Source of the DNA: Oceanospirillales bacterium | Lineage (GTDB): Bacteria > Pseudomonadota > Gammaproteobacteria > Pseudomonadales > Endozoicomonadaceae | Reading direction: 5' to 3' | NCBI GenBank assembly: GCA_004762125.1 | Contig: SIHQ01000006.1 | Location: 62,001-126,000, forward strand | Length of the DNA: 64,000 nt | In this document: piece after piece, positions 34,831 to 44,862 of the stretch | Position numbering within the stretch: position 1 is the first letter of the stretch | Layout: each line of letters begins with the position of its first letter | Notes under the pieces: model-generated | Seen by the model: the letters and a program-made list of their open reading frames with translations, nothing else | Told to the model about the DNA's origin: nothing | Database searches by the model: none | Translations under genes and position numbers: made by a program

Positions 34831-35724
34831 TCAGGTTATTGAACGAATCCAGTTTGCAGCTTCAGTCATTACCGTTTTATTGGTGACTATGCCCAAGTGC
34901 TTTGCACCCTCGATAAAAACAATCTGTGCGTCGTTTTTGTAGGGCTTTATGTTTTCTTCGAACAGGTTTGGATAGAAAATTTCATCGTCTTCACCGATCA
35001 TTGCAATCAATGGTGTTTGTATGTTCCCTAGACTCACCCCAAAATTCTCAGGATGCATCGCAGTCAGTAAATTATAGGAATACTCAAGGGTTTCATTATC
35101 GGTGATATATTGTTCTGGCTTGTTGAATCTCAGGACTTTTGTACTGTTGAATATCCTGATACCCATTCGATTAAGGATTGATAAAACTATAATTTTTGGT
35201 ATGGCCGGTTTAGCCCAACCACCGGCGTTCTTTCTCACTGCAGGGCTGTCAGAACCAAGATAGGGAGCCAACAGCAGTGTTCCAGCCACTGAACTACCGT
35301 ACTGGCTTTCAGCAAAACGAAGCGCCATGCTTCCGCCGGAAGAGTGGCCACCAACAATGATTTTGATATCCGATTCCGCTTCAGCCTGAATAAATGTGAT
35401 CAAGTCAGCAATATCATCTTCAAGCTGATCGATATAGGAAACATCACCTCGTGTTTTGGTCTCAGGACCATGCCCTCTTAAGTCAGGGGTATAGACATGA
35501 GTGATATCATTGCTGCTGAGATATTCCCCAAGAGAGCATAAATAGTTACTGTGAGCTGATGAACCATGAATCAGAATGGTGTGAACTCTGGAGTCCGCTG
35601 TATACCGGCGAAACGGAAGCTGAGCACCATCTCTTGCCTGATAAAACTCAAGAGGAATAGAGTTATCAGCTTTCAGCGCTGAGCCTATAACCTCTTCGAA
35701 ATCAAAAATCTTGGTAGCACTCAT
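34831..35724 (-). CDS. Alpha/beta hydrolase, monoacylglycerol lipase-like
   Basis: About 297 residues from the ATG at 35724. Motifs: ILIHGSSAHSNY (oxyanion region), DLRGHGPE, nucleophile GGHSSGGSMALRFA, Asp in IGEDDEIFYP and His in GAKHLGI. The HGxxxH and DxRGHG layout fits the lysophospholipase/monoacylglycerol-lipase group. It has no features of the meta-cleavage hydrolase HsaD, so I do not assign it to the steroid pathway. The decayed TnpB element begins just upstream. Confidence 0.85.
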   Translation of the reverse strand: MSATKIFDFEEVIGSALKADNSIPLEFYQARDGAQLPFRRYTADSRVHTILIHGSSAHSNYLCSLGEYLSSNDITHVYTPDLRGHGPETKTRGDVSYIDQLEDDIADLITFIQAEAESDIKIIVGGHSSGGSMALRFAESQYGSSVAGTLLLAPYLGSDSPAVRKNAGGWAKPAIPKIIVLSILNRMGIRIFNSTKVLRFNKPEQYITDNETLEYSYNLLTAMHPENFGVSLGNIQTPLIAMIGEDDEIFYPNLFEENIKPYKNDAQIVFIEGAKHLGIVTNKTVMTEAANWIRSIT

Positions 35725-35781
35725 AATCTCGTCTTCCACAATAAGGCTCGATAAGAATACACCTCAATAAAACAGAGCTTA

Positions 35782-35820
35782 CTTGACATCCTCCCACACC
35801 TAAAGGAATGGGATTCCTAC
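35782..35820 (-). mobile_element. Right end (guide-RNA scaffold 3' end) of an IS200/IS605-type TnpB element
   Basis: The sequence contains GACATCCTCCCACACC and a GGAAT-GGG-ATTCC hairpin, typical of IS605-family right ends. It lies directly beyond the truncated TnpB frame, as expected. Confidence 0.6.
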
Positions 35821-35822
35821 CG

Positions 35823-36516
35823 CTAGACGGTCATGCCCGATCGCAAGAATTTAGTTTTTGCCAGATCTTTAGCATTGACGTTACCAACGAAGATTGCCGC
35901 ATTCTCATTAACTAATTTACGGCTGTATTTATGCAAATCATCTTTTCGTTTGTTGGCTATCTTTGCATGAATAGCTTTAACACGTTTTTTGTTTCTGGCA
36001 CGTTGAGCGATTCCTAAATCAGCCTCGAACGCCCTGTAAACTCTACCTGTTACACCCTCACCATTCGAGTCAGTAGCGGACTCTTTACACCCAAGATCAA
36101 TACCTATTGATCCTGTGCCTTCTGATGTTTCAGCTTCTACTGACACAACCACATTGAAATACCTGTCCATTCTTCCACTTGGCCTGTCCTGTATTGACGG
36201 GAATCCAACCAAGAGAACGGCGCACACCCCCTGATTTTCGCCAGTTCAGTCTGGCTTTTTTGAACTGTTTTCTGCGAGTTACGTATTCACCAGCGACACA
36301 CTGCAATGTCTGACTGTGCAGGCCCAGTTCTTTCCCTGCACCTTTTGTATACGGGTGAAGACCATAAGCAGACAAAAACTGACCACGCTCCTTGATAGAA
36401 CGAGTACTGAGTTCATTGATGTAGTTCCAGACAAAATTAATTGAACGCGCCATGTCGTTCAGTATGCTGGCGTGTTTATCTTTGACTCGAACCTTCAGTG
36501 TCTTTGTTTTCGTCAT
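35823..36516 (-). pseudogene. tnpB: Decayed TnpB (IS200/IS605 OrfB) gene
   Basis: Two overlapping frames together give a broken TnpB. 36516->36130 holds the N-terminal helical part (VKDKHASILNDMARSINFVWNYINE, QFKKARLNW, LGWIPVN). 36227->35823 continues in another frame with the RuvC-I Asp (IGIDLGCKE) and AIFVGNVNAKDLAKTK. The join looks like an out-of-frame deletion near 36170-36185. The C-terminal zinc finger and RuvC-III Asp are missing; the frame stops at FLRSGMTV and runs into the right end. It cannot encode an active nuclease. Confidence 0.85.
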
Positions 36517-36690
36517 TCACCTAATATAGTTTTGGTCTATGAATAAAACAAATGACTAAAGAGCGGAAGACATTATGTATTTAAACGTCACTGTCACTTG
36601 ATCTTTGTAATAAAGTATCGCTACAAAGTACTTGAAGGTTATATGCATCCTATTTTGCTAAAACTATTTGAAAAGGTGTGTAATGACACG

Positions 36691-36744
36691 CTTGCATCCC
36701 CGCATTTATGCCCTCCAGGGTACTAAAAGTACGGGGTTTTACGC
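36691..36744 (-). mobile_element. Possible second IS605-type end
   Basis: Read leftward, GCGTAAAACCCCGTACTTTTAGTAC...GCGGGGATGCAAGCG has the CCCCG...CGGGG hairpin and flanks of IS605-type right ends, with the stem apparently interrupted by extra bases. No second tnpB frame remains. Confidence 0.3.
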
Positions 36745-36787
36745 TTAACCGATAAATTTTTACTATTTGCTGAACATGCAATTGATC

Positions 36788-38488
36788 CTAACTCTGCAGA
36801 TACTTTTTCTTCAGTTCATGCTTCTTTACTTTCTGCATGGCATTTTTTGGCAGAGGTTCATCTTCATAAAAAACATGAGCAGGGACTTTGTAATGTGCCA
36901 GTTTGCTTGCAACGTGCTGTTGTAGTGCCGCTTTTGACATATCGGAATTCGATTTCAATCGTACAGATACCGCAAGCTCTTCCCCCCAACGCTCATGGGG
37001 AACACCAAAAACCGCTGATTCTGCCACGTCAGTATGAGCATTAATAACCGTCTCTACTTCCGCACAGTAAATATTCTCACCACCCCGAATAACAATGTCT
37101 TTTTTCCTGTCACAGATATGGAGCATACCGTCATCATTGATATAGCCCACATCGCCACCATGGAGCCAGCCCTCAATAATTGATTCCTCTGTCGCCTTCC
37201 GGTTTCCCCAGTAGCCGCTGATTAACGAAGGTCCCTTGATACAGATCTCACCCGTCTCACCTAAAGGTAATGTTTTGCCTTGTTCATCAATGATCTTAAA
37301 CTCCATGACAGGGTAAGGCAGGCCAACACTGTCGAGGTTTTCCAGATAAACAGGCCCAGTGTTTAACGCGGCGTACATATTGCATTCAGTCATCCCGTAG
37401 CCGGTACCAAAGAAGTTATCCGGGCAGGCATTACGAATGTCATCCAATAAGGTTTCAGGCTGTGCAGCTCCCACGCCCATCAGATTACAAAGACTATCGG
37501 TGTCGTATTTATTCCAATCCGGATGTTCCAACAGATCCCAGACCATTTTTGCAGCGCCCGATAATACGCCGATATTATTCTGTTCTATTAACTTCAGTGC
37601 TTCTTCAGGATTCCATTTCGGCAGAATAACGACCCTGGTACCCTGCCATAGCGCAGAAAAAATAATTGAAATAATACCACTGCCATGAAACAACGGCAGA
37701 GCCAGCATGGTTGATAAAGGCTTACCTCTGGCTATCAGCTTTTCAATAGTTCCAGGGTGCTGTGAAGCCACCATAGCCCCGGCATAAAGCCCGTTATAAA
37801 CGGTTTGTCCTGCAGCATAGTGAGTAGTCAGAGCACCTTTAGCTCGGCCTGTGGTTCCCGAGGTATAGAGTATGTAGGCATAGTCTTCAGGCTGAACATC
37901 AACCTCGGACAATATAGAATTTTGTTCTATCAAAGACTGCCATGAAATGACGGATTGTGAAACTATTCTCGATTCAAGAGCAGTAGGCTGAAGGACAATG
38001 GGGATTGCTGCGATAGGTTTGTCGCAATCGGTTAGCAGTTCAAAACGACGCTGATCAACAAATATACATTTGGCTCCAGAATCCTCCAGTCCGTACTTCA
38101 GCTCTTCTGTTTCACCCCAGCTGTTCATTGCCACGGCTATGCCACCAATGCGTGTAATTGCCAGAAAGGCGATCACCCACTCAGGGCAGTTACGCATAGC
38201 AATAGCCACTCTGTCGCCTTTGCTCACGCCTTGAGCCTGCAATCCGGCTGCTATTTTTCCAGAATTGTTATAAACCTCTTTGAAGGTAAATGATCGGTCT
38301 TCAAAAACAAGAAAAGGTGAATCAGAAAACTCCAGACTTTTTCTATAAACATCAAGAAGAGTCTTCGGAGCATGAAGATAACTTCGAACAAGAGTGTCGC
38401 CGACTTCTTTCTCTTCCATCTCAAACCCACTGCCAGGCTGGATCAGCGAATCTATAACAGCCTTCATCGCGGTAATGGCTTGAGACAT
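36788..38488 (-). CDS. Acyl-CoA ligase (AMP-binding, long-chain type)
   Basis: 566 residues. ANL-superfamily motifs: ILYTSGTTGRAKGAL, LALPLFHGSGI, GTGYGMTECN, GWLHGGDVG, RGGENIYCAEVE and C-terminal KNAMQKVKKHELKK. An N-terminal extension of ~40 residues precedes the usual start of the fold. Substrate cannot be read from sequence; fatty or sterol side-chain acids are possible. Start has ATAAGGATAACAAA before the ATG. It is not linked by operon to the steroid locus. Confidence 0.85.
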   Translation of the reverse strand: MSQAITAMKAVIDSLIQPGSGFEMEEKEVGDTLVRSYLHAPKTLLDVYRKSLEFSDSPFLVFEDRSFTFKEVYNNSGKIAAGLQAQGVSKGDRVAIAMRNCPEWVIAFLAITRIGGIAVAMNSWGETEELKYGLEDSGAKCIFVDQRRFELLTDCDKPIAAIPIVLQPTALESRIVSQSVISWQSLIEQNSILSEVDVQPEDYAYILYTSGTTGRAKGALTTHYAAGQTVYNGLYAGAMVASQHPGTIEKLIARGKPLSTMLALPLFHGSGIISIIFSALWQGTRVVILPKWNPEEALKLIEQNNIGVLSGAAKMVWDLLEHPDWNKYDTDSLCNLMGVGAAQPETLLDDIRNACPDNFFGTGYGMTECNMYAALNTGPVYLENLDSVGLPYPVMEFKIIDEQGKTLPLGETGEICIKGPSLISGYWGNRKATEESIIEGWLHGGDVGYINDDGMLHICDRKKDIVIRGGENIYCAEVETVINAHTDVAESAVFGVPHERWGEELAVSVRLKSNSDMSKAALQQHVASKLAHYKVPAHVFYEDEPLPKNAMQKVKKHELKKKYLQS

Positions 38489-38734
38489 TTTGTTATCCTT
38501 ATTATCTGCCTTAAAAGCACCTCGCCTATCATCGTAAATCTACAGTTTCAGGCAATAGCAAAACCGGCCAAATTCAGCTAACGATGATTTGGAAATATTT
38601 TTTTAAGAAGAATTCTGTGCACAAGTCACCACCAAACATTGCTCAAATTTTCACCTTTTATATAGCGTAATCCATATTTACATCTATCCTCTAGAAGCTT
38701 TGTCTGTCTCCAAACCAGTATTATTGGAAGCCCA

Positions 38735-39952
38735 ATGAAAAAGTCAAACATCAACACTTGTCTTCTGTTTTTACTTTTTCTATTTTCAGTTACGGCCAAT
38801 AGTATGGACTCTCCCTCTTCGAGGGATACTGCCAATCCTCAAAGCACAGAGTTAACTGCCAAGGAAAAAGCTAGTCAAGTTGATAGCGATGACGATGACG
38901 ATGAGGAGGAGGAGGAGGAGGAGGAGGAGGTTAAATCCAAGCCACACCAAGTGAGTGCCACGGCCTCCACTCATCGAAGACCTGAAACACCCACTGAACA
39001 CGAGTCAGACCAACAACAAATAGTACCGTTCAATAATATGGCTGGGGTTGCTGCTGCCGGATCTGGAGGAATTCTTCTGATGAAGTCCTTTCAAGTTCCC
39101 TGGGAACTACATATCCGTTTTAAAAATATGTTGATACCGCGGATGTTCCAGTCCGAAAAAAGCATTAATGAAAGACACAAATCCAGGACGTTAGGACAGA
39201 CAATGGCTCTCCTAGCGGATAGGAATCAAGAAGAGATGATACTTGCTGTACAACAAGACTCGCTCTTTCAGCAAACAGTAGAGAACATATTTCAAGGCAA
39301 ACCGCTTCAGGTTTTCTCGGTCATTATGGAACTCTTGCATCAAACAACTAATCAGTTGATTCAAAATCTCCAGTCTCAAAACATAGTTATTGATTCACTT
39401 CAAACACTTTCAAGCTTCTTACCGACATATATCAGCAATAGCATGTCTCCATCTGTAGAGGGAGGCAGTGTTCAAACTTTTGACCTGCAACAACTCATGG
39501 CTTCCACTGAGTCATCTGGAACGGCCGAAGCGAATCCAACTATTACAGCACAACACCTACCTACATTTTCTCAGGATGTAATTACGGCACTGAACTCAGC
39601 CCCATCACAGTGGCTCATCTTCTGGCTAAATCATTCAGGTGATGCTGTAACTGTTAATTTTGCAAGTATCTCTGTGGAGCCTCCAGAACAAGACGTCATC
39701 CCTCTCATTCCTACAGCCCAGATAACAGTACAACACCCGATGTATTCTAATCCTCATGGAATTCAAGTCAGCAATGCATTCAACCTTCAACTTTCACCTC
39801 TGGAAAATGGACTTAGTGGGTTACTAACATTTTTTGCTGGAATGTCAGAAACATCTGAGCTTGGTTTACTGCAGCTATCGTTCAGCGAAGAGGCTCATAC
39901 AGATATGCAAAGTAAAATTGTTAGCTGGCAACCACCTCTTAATAAACAATGA
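38735..39952 (+). CDS. Secreted protein with poly-Asp/Glu tract
   Basis: 405 residues. The signal peptide is clear (MKKSNINTCLLFLLFLFSVTANS). Residues ~50-65 form an uninterrupted Asp then Glu run encoded by GAC/GAT and GAG repeats (38888-38930). The remainder (~100-405) has amphipathic helices and a C-terminal strand-rich part (NHSGDAVTVNFASISVEPPEQDV). I recognise no family. Like the DV-repeat protein at the left end it is exported and carries an acidic low-complexity tract. Confidence 0.7.
   Translation: MKKSNINTCLLFLLFLFSVTANSMDSPSSRDTANPQSTELTAKEKASQVDSDDDDDEEEEEEEEEVKSKPHQVSATASTHRRPETPTEHESDQQQIVPFNNMAGVAAAGSGGILLMKSFQVPWELHIRFKNMLIPRMFQSEKSINERHKSRTLGQTMALLADRNQEEMILAVQQDSLFQQTVENIFQGKPLQVFSVIMELLHQTTNQLIQNLQSQNIVIDSLQTLSSFLPTYISNSMSPSVEGGSVQTFDLQQLMASTESSGTAEANPTITAQHLPTFSQDVITALNSAPSQWLIFWLNHSGDAVTVNFASISVEPPEQDVIPLIPTAQITVQHPMYSNPHGIQVSNAFNLQLSPLENGLSGLLTFFAGMSETSELGLLQLSFSEEAHTDMQSKIVSWQPPLNKQ
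38888..38930 (+). repeat. Poly-Asp/Glu codon run (GAY then GAG repeats)
   Basis: Direct triplet repeats, GATGAC-type passing into nine or so GAG codons. Length changes would stay in frame. Confidence 0.85.
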
Positions 39953-40114
39953 ATATCAAATTAAATCGATCAACTTAAAAAACTACACTCTGCCTATTTT
40001 TTGATGTAATCTCTTGTTTACATCAAAGGTCGCCATTATTTATCTGTTCAGCAGGGACGCTGTTGAAGCTCTATCAAAAATAAAAATAAAAATATAAATA
40101 ACAGGAGTAATACT

Positions 40115-40888
40115 ATGGCCATGCAGGGAAATGTTGTACTGATCACCGGTGGTGGCAGTGGTATGGGGCAGTTAGCTGCTCGTCGCTGGGCCAAAACCGG
40201 TAAGAAAGTTGCCATTCTCGATATTAACAAAGCAGGCATGGAAGATACCGCTGCCGGTTTTGATAATATCTTTCCATTCGTTGCTGATATCACAAATTTT
40301 GAAGAAGTAAAATCCGCTGTCGAACAAGTTGAACGGGAGATTGGCCCCGTCAATCGCCTCTACCATTGCGCCGCCATTATGCCTCTAGGCAAGCTTCTGG
40401 ATTTTAGTCCAGAGCGAACCAAAGTCATGATGGATATAAACTACAATGGATTGGTAAATATTACCCACGCTGTTTTACCAAGCATGCTGGATCGTGGTCA
40501 GGGAGATTTTATCAGTTTTGCTTCTCTGGCAGGCCTGATCCCTACTCTAATGACCGGTGCATATTCTGCTAGTAAGTTTGCTGTTGCCTGCTACACCGAA
40601 ACACTTCTTCATGAACATATGAATTCCGGCGTACGCTTCGTCTGCGTCTGCCCTCCAACAGTAGCGACACCTCTGCTGGAACAGGGTAAAGAAACAGCAT
40701 GGCCAAAGATGCTGTCAGAAGCGGAAGACCCAATCACTCCAGCTGAAGTGATTGATGCCATTGAAACCGGCATTGATAAGGGTGATTTCTGGATTTACCC
40801 CACTAACGGCGCCAAGTGGGGACACAGAATACGCAGACTGTTCCCCGGGGCTATCTGGAAACAGGTTCATAAAGTAGAAGGTTGGTAA
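40115..40888 (+). CDS. Short-chain dehydrogenase/reductase
   Basis: 257 residues. LITGGGSGMGQLAARRW (cofactor loop), Asp in ILDINKAGM (NAD preference), YHCAAIM in place of NNAG, catalytic Ser in SFASLAG and YSASKFAVACYTE. The C-terminal FWIYPTNGAKWGHRIRRLFPG resembles retinol/steroid-type SDRs of the SDR16C-like group. Substrate unknown; a steroid or long-chain alcohol is possible. ACAGGAGTAATACT precedes the ATG. Confidence 0.85.
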   Translation: MAMQGNVVLITGGGSGMGQLAARRWAKTGKKVAILDINKAGMEDTAAGFDNIFPFVADITNFEEVKSAVEQVEREIGPVNRLYHCAAIMPLGKLLDFSPERTKVMMDINYNGLVNITHAVLPSMLDRGQGDFISFASLAGLIPTLMTGAYSASKFAVACYTETLLHEHMNSGVRFVCVCPPTVATPLLEQGKETAWPKMLSEAEDPITPAEVIDAIETGIDKGDFWIYPTNGAKWGHRIRRLFPGAIWKQVHKVEGW

Positions 40889-40902
40889 GAAAGCGATTAA
40901 AC

Positions 40903-40929
40903 CTGTGATCCATTCAATGTGGATCACAG
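40903..40929. terminator. Hairpin between convergent genes
   Basis: Perfect 10-bp arms CTGTGATCCA / TGGATCACAG with a 7-nt loop. Confidence 0.65.
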
Positions 40930-40986
40930 ATTTAGCTAGTTCGTGCAATGAGAAGCCAAAACAATTCAAACTCCCGCATTACTTGT

Positions 40987-42105
40987 TTACCAATACCCTT
41001 GTTCTCTCAGGTAAGTTTCAATTCCAGCAGGATTTATAAGCCCATGACCATAAGCATCAGAGTCTCTATATTTGCCTGATTTATCCGCTGTATTGAAAAT
41101 GATCTCGGCGATATTTTCAGGCTCTAGATGTGGCATTTTACTTTTGATGAGCGATGCGTAATAAGAAACGTAGGGAGCTCCAAAACTCGTACCTTGTGCT
41201 CTCAGGGTTCTGTAAGGAGCTGCTATCCAGCGGTGTTTGTATATACCGGGAGTCTGACCACCTGAAAATTTACCCGCAAACTCACCCGACTCGATTCTAC
41301 GGCCAAAATCGGCACCCACAATAATCCAGTTTTCATCTATTTTCAGGTCTACAGCAGCCACCATCCGCATATCACAGGCTTTATACAATATGTCTATATC
41401 AGGATGCTCTTCTGGGGTGTTATTACCCAGCTTCCAAGCTGAAAGCCCTAGGGTTCTGCCCACTTCTGCTGCCTGCTCGGTACACTCATTGGCACCATTA
41501 CCAGCACTGGTAATAAACAGAGGCTTTGGCGCAAACGTGTTATCCCACCTTCGTACAGTATCTTCAGAATTATGATGGGTTGAAGCACTCATATTTATAA
41601 TGTCGAATCTATGAGGGAAGCTCATATCAGCCATATCCCCATCATTGATTTCGAATTTCGTATAACCGAAATCTTCAATAACAGGGAGTTCGTGGGCATC
41701 ACCTTTGGCAACATCCACAACAAGCTCGCCATGAGTTTTGCTAGGCATGCTTTTTATATTGCAAGTAAAGCAATCACTGATCAGTAACTGGTATTTCGCA
41801 TCATTTTCAGCAGATGGAAATGTCGGTTTAGATATAGGTTTTGGAGTCCTTGTTGGTTTAGGCTCAACTGGTGTTGATTCTGGCTTTGGTTCTGGCTTTG
41901 GTTCTGGCTTTGGCTCTGGTTTTGGCTCTGGTTTTGGCTCCGGCTTTGTTGCTGGTACCAAAGTCGCTGCTGGTGTTGATGTAACCTCGGTTGCTGAGTT
42001 AGATGTCTCCGCTCCTGTTGCAGCGGAATCAGTCTGATCGGAACGATCATCATCTCCACCACATCCGGAAAGCGCAAGAACCCCAGCTATTATTATCCGT
42101 ATCAC
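40987..42105 (-). CDS. Subtilisin-like (S8) lipoprotein with PEPK linker
   Basis: 372 residues from a GTG with GGAA upstream. The lipobox LALSGC puts the lipidated Cys near residue 15. A Ser/Thr/Glu-rich part leads into about five tandem Pro-Glu-Pro-Lys units (residues ~50-75), a likely rigid spacer. The S8 domain then shows His in KTHGELVVDVA, INMSAS, the oxyanion Asn in ITSAGNGAN and the catalytic Ser in QGTSFGAPYVSYYA; the usual Asp block (near LLISDCFTC) is less certain. Probably a cell-surface protease held off the outer membrane. Confidence 0.8.
   Translation of the reverse strand: MIRIIIAGVLALSGCGGDDDRSDQTDSAATGAETSNSATEVTSTPAATLVPATKPEPKPEPKPEPKPEPKPEPKPESTPVEPKPTRTPKPISKPTFPSAENDAKYQLLISDCFTCNIKSMPSKTHGELVVDVAKGDAHELPVIEDFGYTKFEINDGDMADMSFPHRFDIINMSASTHHNSEDTVRRWDNTFAPKPLFITSAGNGANECTEQAAEVGRTLGLSAWKLGNNTPEEHPDIDILYKACDMRMVAAVDLKIDENWIIVGADFGRRIESGEFAGKFSGGQTPGIYKHRWIAAPYRTLRAQGTSFGAPYVSYYASLIKSKMPHLEPENIAEIIFNTADKSGKYRDSDAYGHGLINPAGIETYLREQGYW
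41872..41946 (-). repeat. 12-bp tandem repeat encoding Pro-Glu-Pro-Lys
   Basis: About six copies of a TCTGGCTTTGGT-like unit in the subtilase gene. Third-position changes are few, so the array may vary in length between strains. Confidence 0.85.
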
Positions 42106-42307
42106 TATTATTATTTCCAGAAATGCAAAGATTCAATAGAGAATCACTTATTTCTGTAAAGCTTACGTCGAACGACTTATAACCGGTAAAAAATGTCTGT
42201 GAAACGATTCACAAACCAAAAAAGTTATATCTAGTGATCAAAGTCAGTCTCCCGCTTTCGCCTTTCAGGAAACAACGGGAGATCATTATTGATGAAATCA
42301 GCCAGCG

Positions 42308-43336
42308 CTACTTCTTGTCTGCGTATTTCATGGAATCCAGAGCAACAGCAAAGATAATAATGGCTCCCTTAATAATAAACTGCCAATAAGGGCTGACACC
42401 GATATAAGTCATGCCATAGTTGATAACAGTAAATATAAGCACACCAGTCACCACACCCAGAATACGACCGACACCACCTGCGAACGACACACCACCAACA
42501 ACACAGGCAGCTATAGCATCCAACTCGTACATAAAACCGAGGTTATTGGTGGCACTGCCTATCCGACCTGCTTCCAGCATTCCCGCAAAGGCATAGAAAA
42601 CGCCTGATAAGGCATACACTTTCAATAAGGTGATAGGAACATTCACCCCTGAAACTCTTGCAGCCTCAGGGTTACCACCAATAGCAAATATATTTTTACC
42701 AAAAACAGTTTTGTTCCAAAGTACCCAGCTGATAGCTATCGCTATAGCCGCATAAAAAGTCAGATATGAAAGCCTGAAATCTCCAATTCTGATAAAGCCC
42801 TGGGCGAACTCTGAAAAACGATCGTCAAACCCCGCGACAGGAGAAGCCCCTACAGAATCAAAGTAAAGCGAGTTTATTCCGTAAACAATGATCATCGAGC
42901 CCAGAGTGGCAATAAACGGAGTAACCTTCATGTAGGCCACTACAATGCCATTGACCAAACCAATAATGGCTCCGATAGCACATACAGCAACGATGACAGC
43001 GGCAACCGGAATATCACCCAAATCAGGGAACACTTTGTTAACGTTATCTATCGACTGCAATAACGTAGCAGAAATAACGGCCGCTAATCCCACTTGCCGA
43101 CCTGCTGACAAATCGGTTCCCTGGGTAACAATCAAACTGGCAACGCCAAGAGCAATAATAATACGAACAGATGATTGAGTAAGAATGTTACTCAAGTTTC
43201 GTAAACTGACAAACGAAGGTTCCTGAATAATAATGACAGCAAGCAAGATAAATAAGACAGCATAAATGCCGCCTTCTTTCATGTATTGCAAAGCGTGCTT
43301 ACCCTTTCCAAAACCCTGATTTCTTAAAGCATCCAT
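42308..43336 (-). CDS. mglC: Galactose/methyl-galactoside ABC permease MglC
   Basis: 342 residues from the ATG at 43336 (AGGAAACTATT upstream). About eight to ten membrane helices; motifs QGTDLSAGRQVGLAA, VTPFIATLGSMIIVYGINSLYF and GGNPEAARVSGVNV match MglC closely. It forms the membrane channel of the sugar importer. Third gene of mglBAC; follows mglA by 20 bp. Confidence 0.93.
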   Translation of the reverse strand: MDALRNQGFGKGKHALQYMKEGGIYAVLFILLAVIIIQEPSFVSLRNLSNILTQSSVRIIIALGVASLIVTQGTDLSAGRQVGLAAVISATLLQSIDNVNKVFPDLGDIPVAAVIVAVCAIGAIIGLVNGIVVAYMKVTPFIATLGSMIIVYGINSLYFDSVGASPVAGFDDRFSEFAQGFIRIGDFRLSYLTFYAAIAIAISWVLWNKTVFGKNIFAIGGNPEAARVSGVNVPITLLKVYALSGVFYAFAGMLEAGRIGSATNNLGFMYELDAIAACVVGGVSFAGGVGRILGVVTGVLIFTVINYGMTYIGVSPYWQFIIKGAIIIFAVALDSMKYADKK

Positions 43337-43356
43337 AATAGTTTCCTGAACCAAGA

Positions 43357-44862
43357 TTAAAGATAAAGCGATGCAAGATTTAAAATTTCGTTTTGAGTGG
43401 TTTCACGAGTATTAACAATGCCGGCGACACGGCCATTACTCATAACCAGAATCCGATCAGTAATACCCATCAGTTCCGGCATTTCCGAAGAAATAATAAT
43501 GATGCCTTTGTCTTTATTCGCCAGATCAAGAATCAACTGATAAATCTCAAATTTTGCCCCGACATCAATGCCACGAGTAGGCTCATCCAACATGAGTATC
43601 TCGGGCTGTGTTAATAACCACCGACCAATAACCACTTTTTGCTGATTACCACCGGATAAAGATCCGATAGCAGTAGAGTGAGAGGGTGTTTTTACACTCA
43701 TAGAATCAATAACCCACTGAGTGTCACTCTTCATTTTTGAGCTACTCAAGAAACCACTGCGGGTTTTGTATTGCTCCACATTGGCCACTAGCGAGTTAAA
43801 CGTAATATCCAGTTTGGCGTAAATGCCGGTCGCTCTGCGCTCTTCTGTAACCAGTGAAAATCCATTCTTGATAGCATCATGAGGATTTCGATTTTCAAGT
43901 TCTTTACCATGAAGCTCGATTGACCCTTCACTGCTCTCCCGAATACCAAAAAGAGTCTCAAGCACATCCGTTCTTTTCGCTCCCATAAGACCGGCAATGC
44001 CCAGAATTTCACCTTTGTGCAGATCAAAACTGACATTCTGTATGGAAGGCTGGTTTTTTGCGGTCAGATTGCTGACCTTTAAAACGACTTCTTTGGGTGT
44101 ATTGCTTTTTTCAGGAAATCGACTTGTCAGTTCCCGGCCTACCATCATACTAATGATGGCATCCATATCCAGCTCACCAATAGGTTTGGTACCAATCCAC
44201 TGGCCATCACGAAGTACCGTTACTTCGTCGCACAGTTCAAAGACTTCTTCCATTTTGTGCGAAATATAGACAATCCCGCAGCCTTTTTCTTTCAATTTTC
44301 GAATAATCGAAAACAGATGTTTAACTTCTTTCTCGGTCAGGGACGATGTAGGTTCATCCATAATGACGATCTTGGCGTTGTAAGAAAAAGCCTTGGCAAT
44401 TTCCACCATCTGACGCTGAGATATAGACAAACTACCCACGTTTGCAGACGGATCAATATCAATATTCAATTCGGTAAAGATACTTGCAGTATCTTTATAC
44501 ATTTTCTTCTGATCAACAAAAGGACCTTTCATTGGATAGCGCCCCAACCAGACGTTATCCATAACTGAACACTGTAATACCTGATTCAGTTCTTGATGCA
44601 CCATTGAAATGCCGTTTTCAAGAGCTTCTTTGGATGATTTAAAATCAACCCCTTTTCCCTGAAAAGAAATGCTGCCTTCGTCTTTTTCATAAATACCAAA
44701 AAGGCATTTTAATAATGTCGATTTTCCTGCTCCATTCTCACCCATCAGGGCATGAACCGAGTTTGCTTTTACGGTCAGGGATGCATTATCCAGTGCTTTT
44801 ACACCGGGAAAGGATTTACTGATCCCGGTGATATTCAACAGAACATCTGTATTTATAGCCAT
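43357..44862 (-). CDS. mglA: Galactose/methyl-galactoside ABC ATPase MglA
   Basis: 501 residues with two nucleotide-binding halves. N-half: Walker [12 protein letters not shown], signature [14 protein letters not shown], Walker [13 protein letters not shown]-half: degenerate Walker A ([11 protein letters not shown]), signature [16 protein letters not shown], Walker [14 protein letters not shown]. This tandem form is typical of sugar-class (CUT2) importers. I place the start at the ATG at 44862. Confidence 0.94.
   Translation of the reverse strand: MAINTDVLLNITGISKSFPGVKALDNASLTVKANSVHALMGENGAGKSTLLKCLFGIYEKDEGSISFQGKGVDFKSSKEALENGISMVHQELNQVLQCSVMDNVWLGRYPMKGPFVDQKKMYKDTASIFTELNIDIDPSANVGSLSISQRQMVEIAKAFSYNAKIVIMDEPTSSLTEKEVKHLFSIIRKLKEKGCGIVYISHKMEEVFELCDEVTVLRDGQWIGTKPIGELDMDAIISMMVGRELTSRFPEKSNTPKEVVLKVSNLTAKNQPSIQNVSFDLHKGEILGIAGLMGAKRTDVLETLFGIRESSEGSIELHGKELENRNPHDAIKNGFSLVTEERRATGIYAKLDITFNSLVANVEQYKTRSGFLSSSKMKSDTQWVIDSMSVKTPSHSTAIGSLSGGNQQKVVIGRWLLTQPEILMLDEPTRGIDVGAKFEIYQLILDLANKDKGIIIISSEMPELMGITDRILVMSNGRVAGIVNTRETTQNEILNLASLYL

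Noticed and set aside
34831-35724. Alpha/beta hydrolase considered as HsaD
   Set aside because: Its motifs match monoacylglycerol lipases, and it is far from the hsa genes.
41872-41946. CRISPR-like periodic repeat
   Set aside because: The 12-bp units are contiguous and encode the PEPK linker; there are no spacers.
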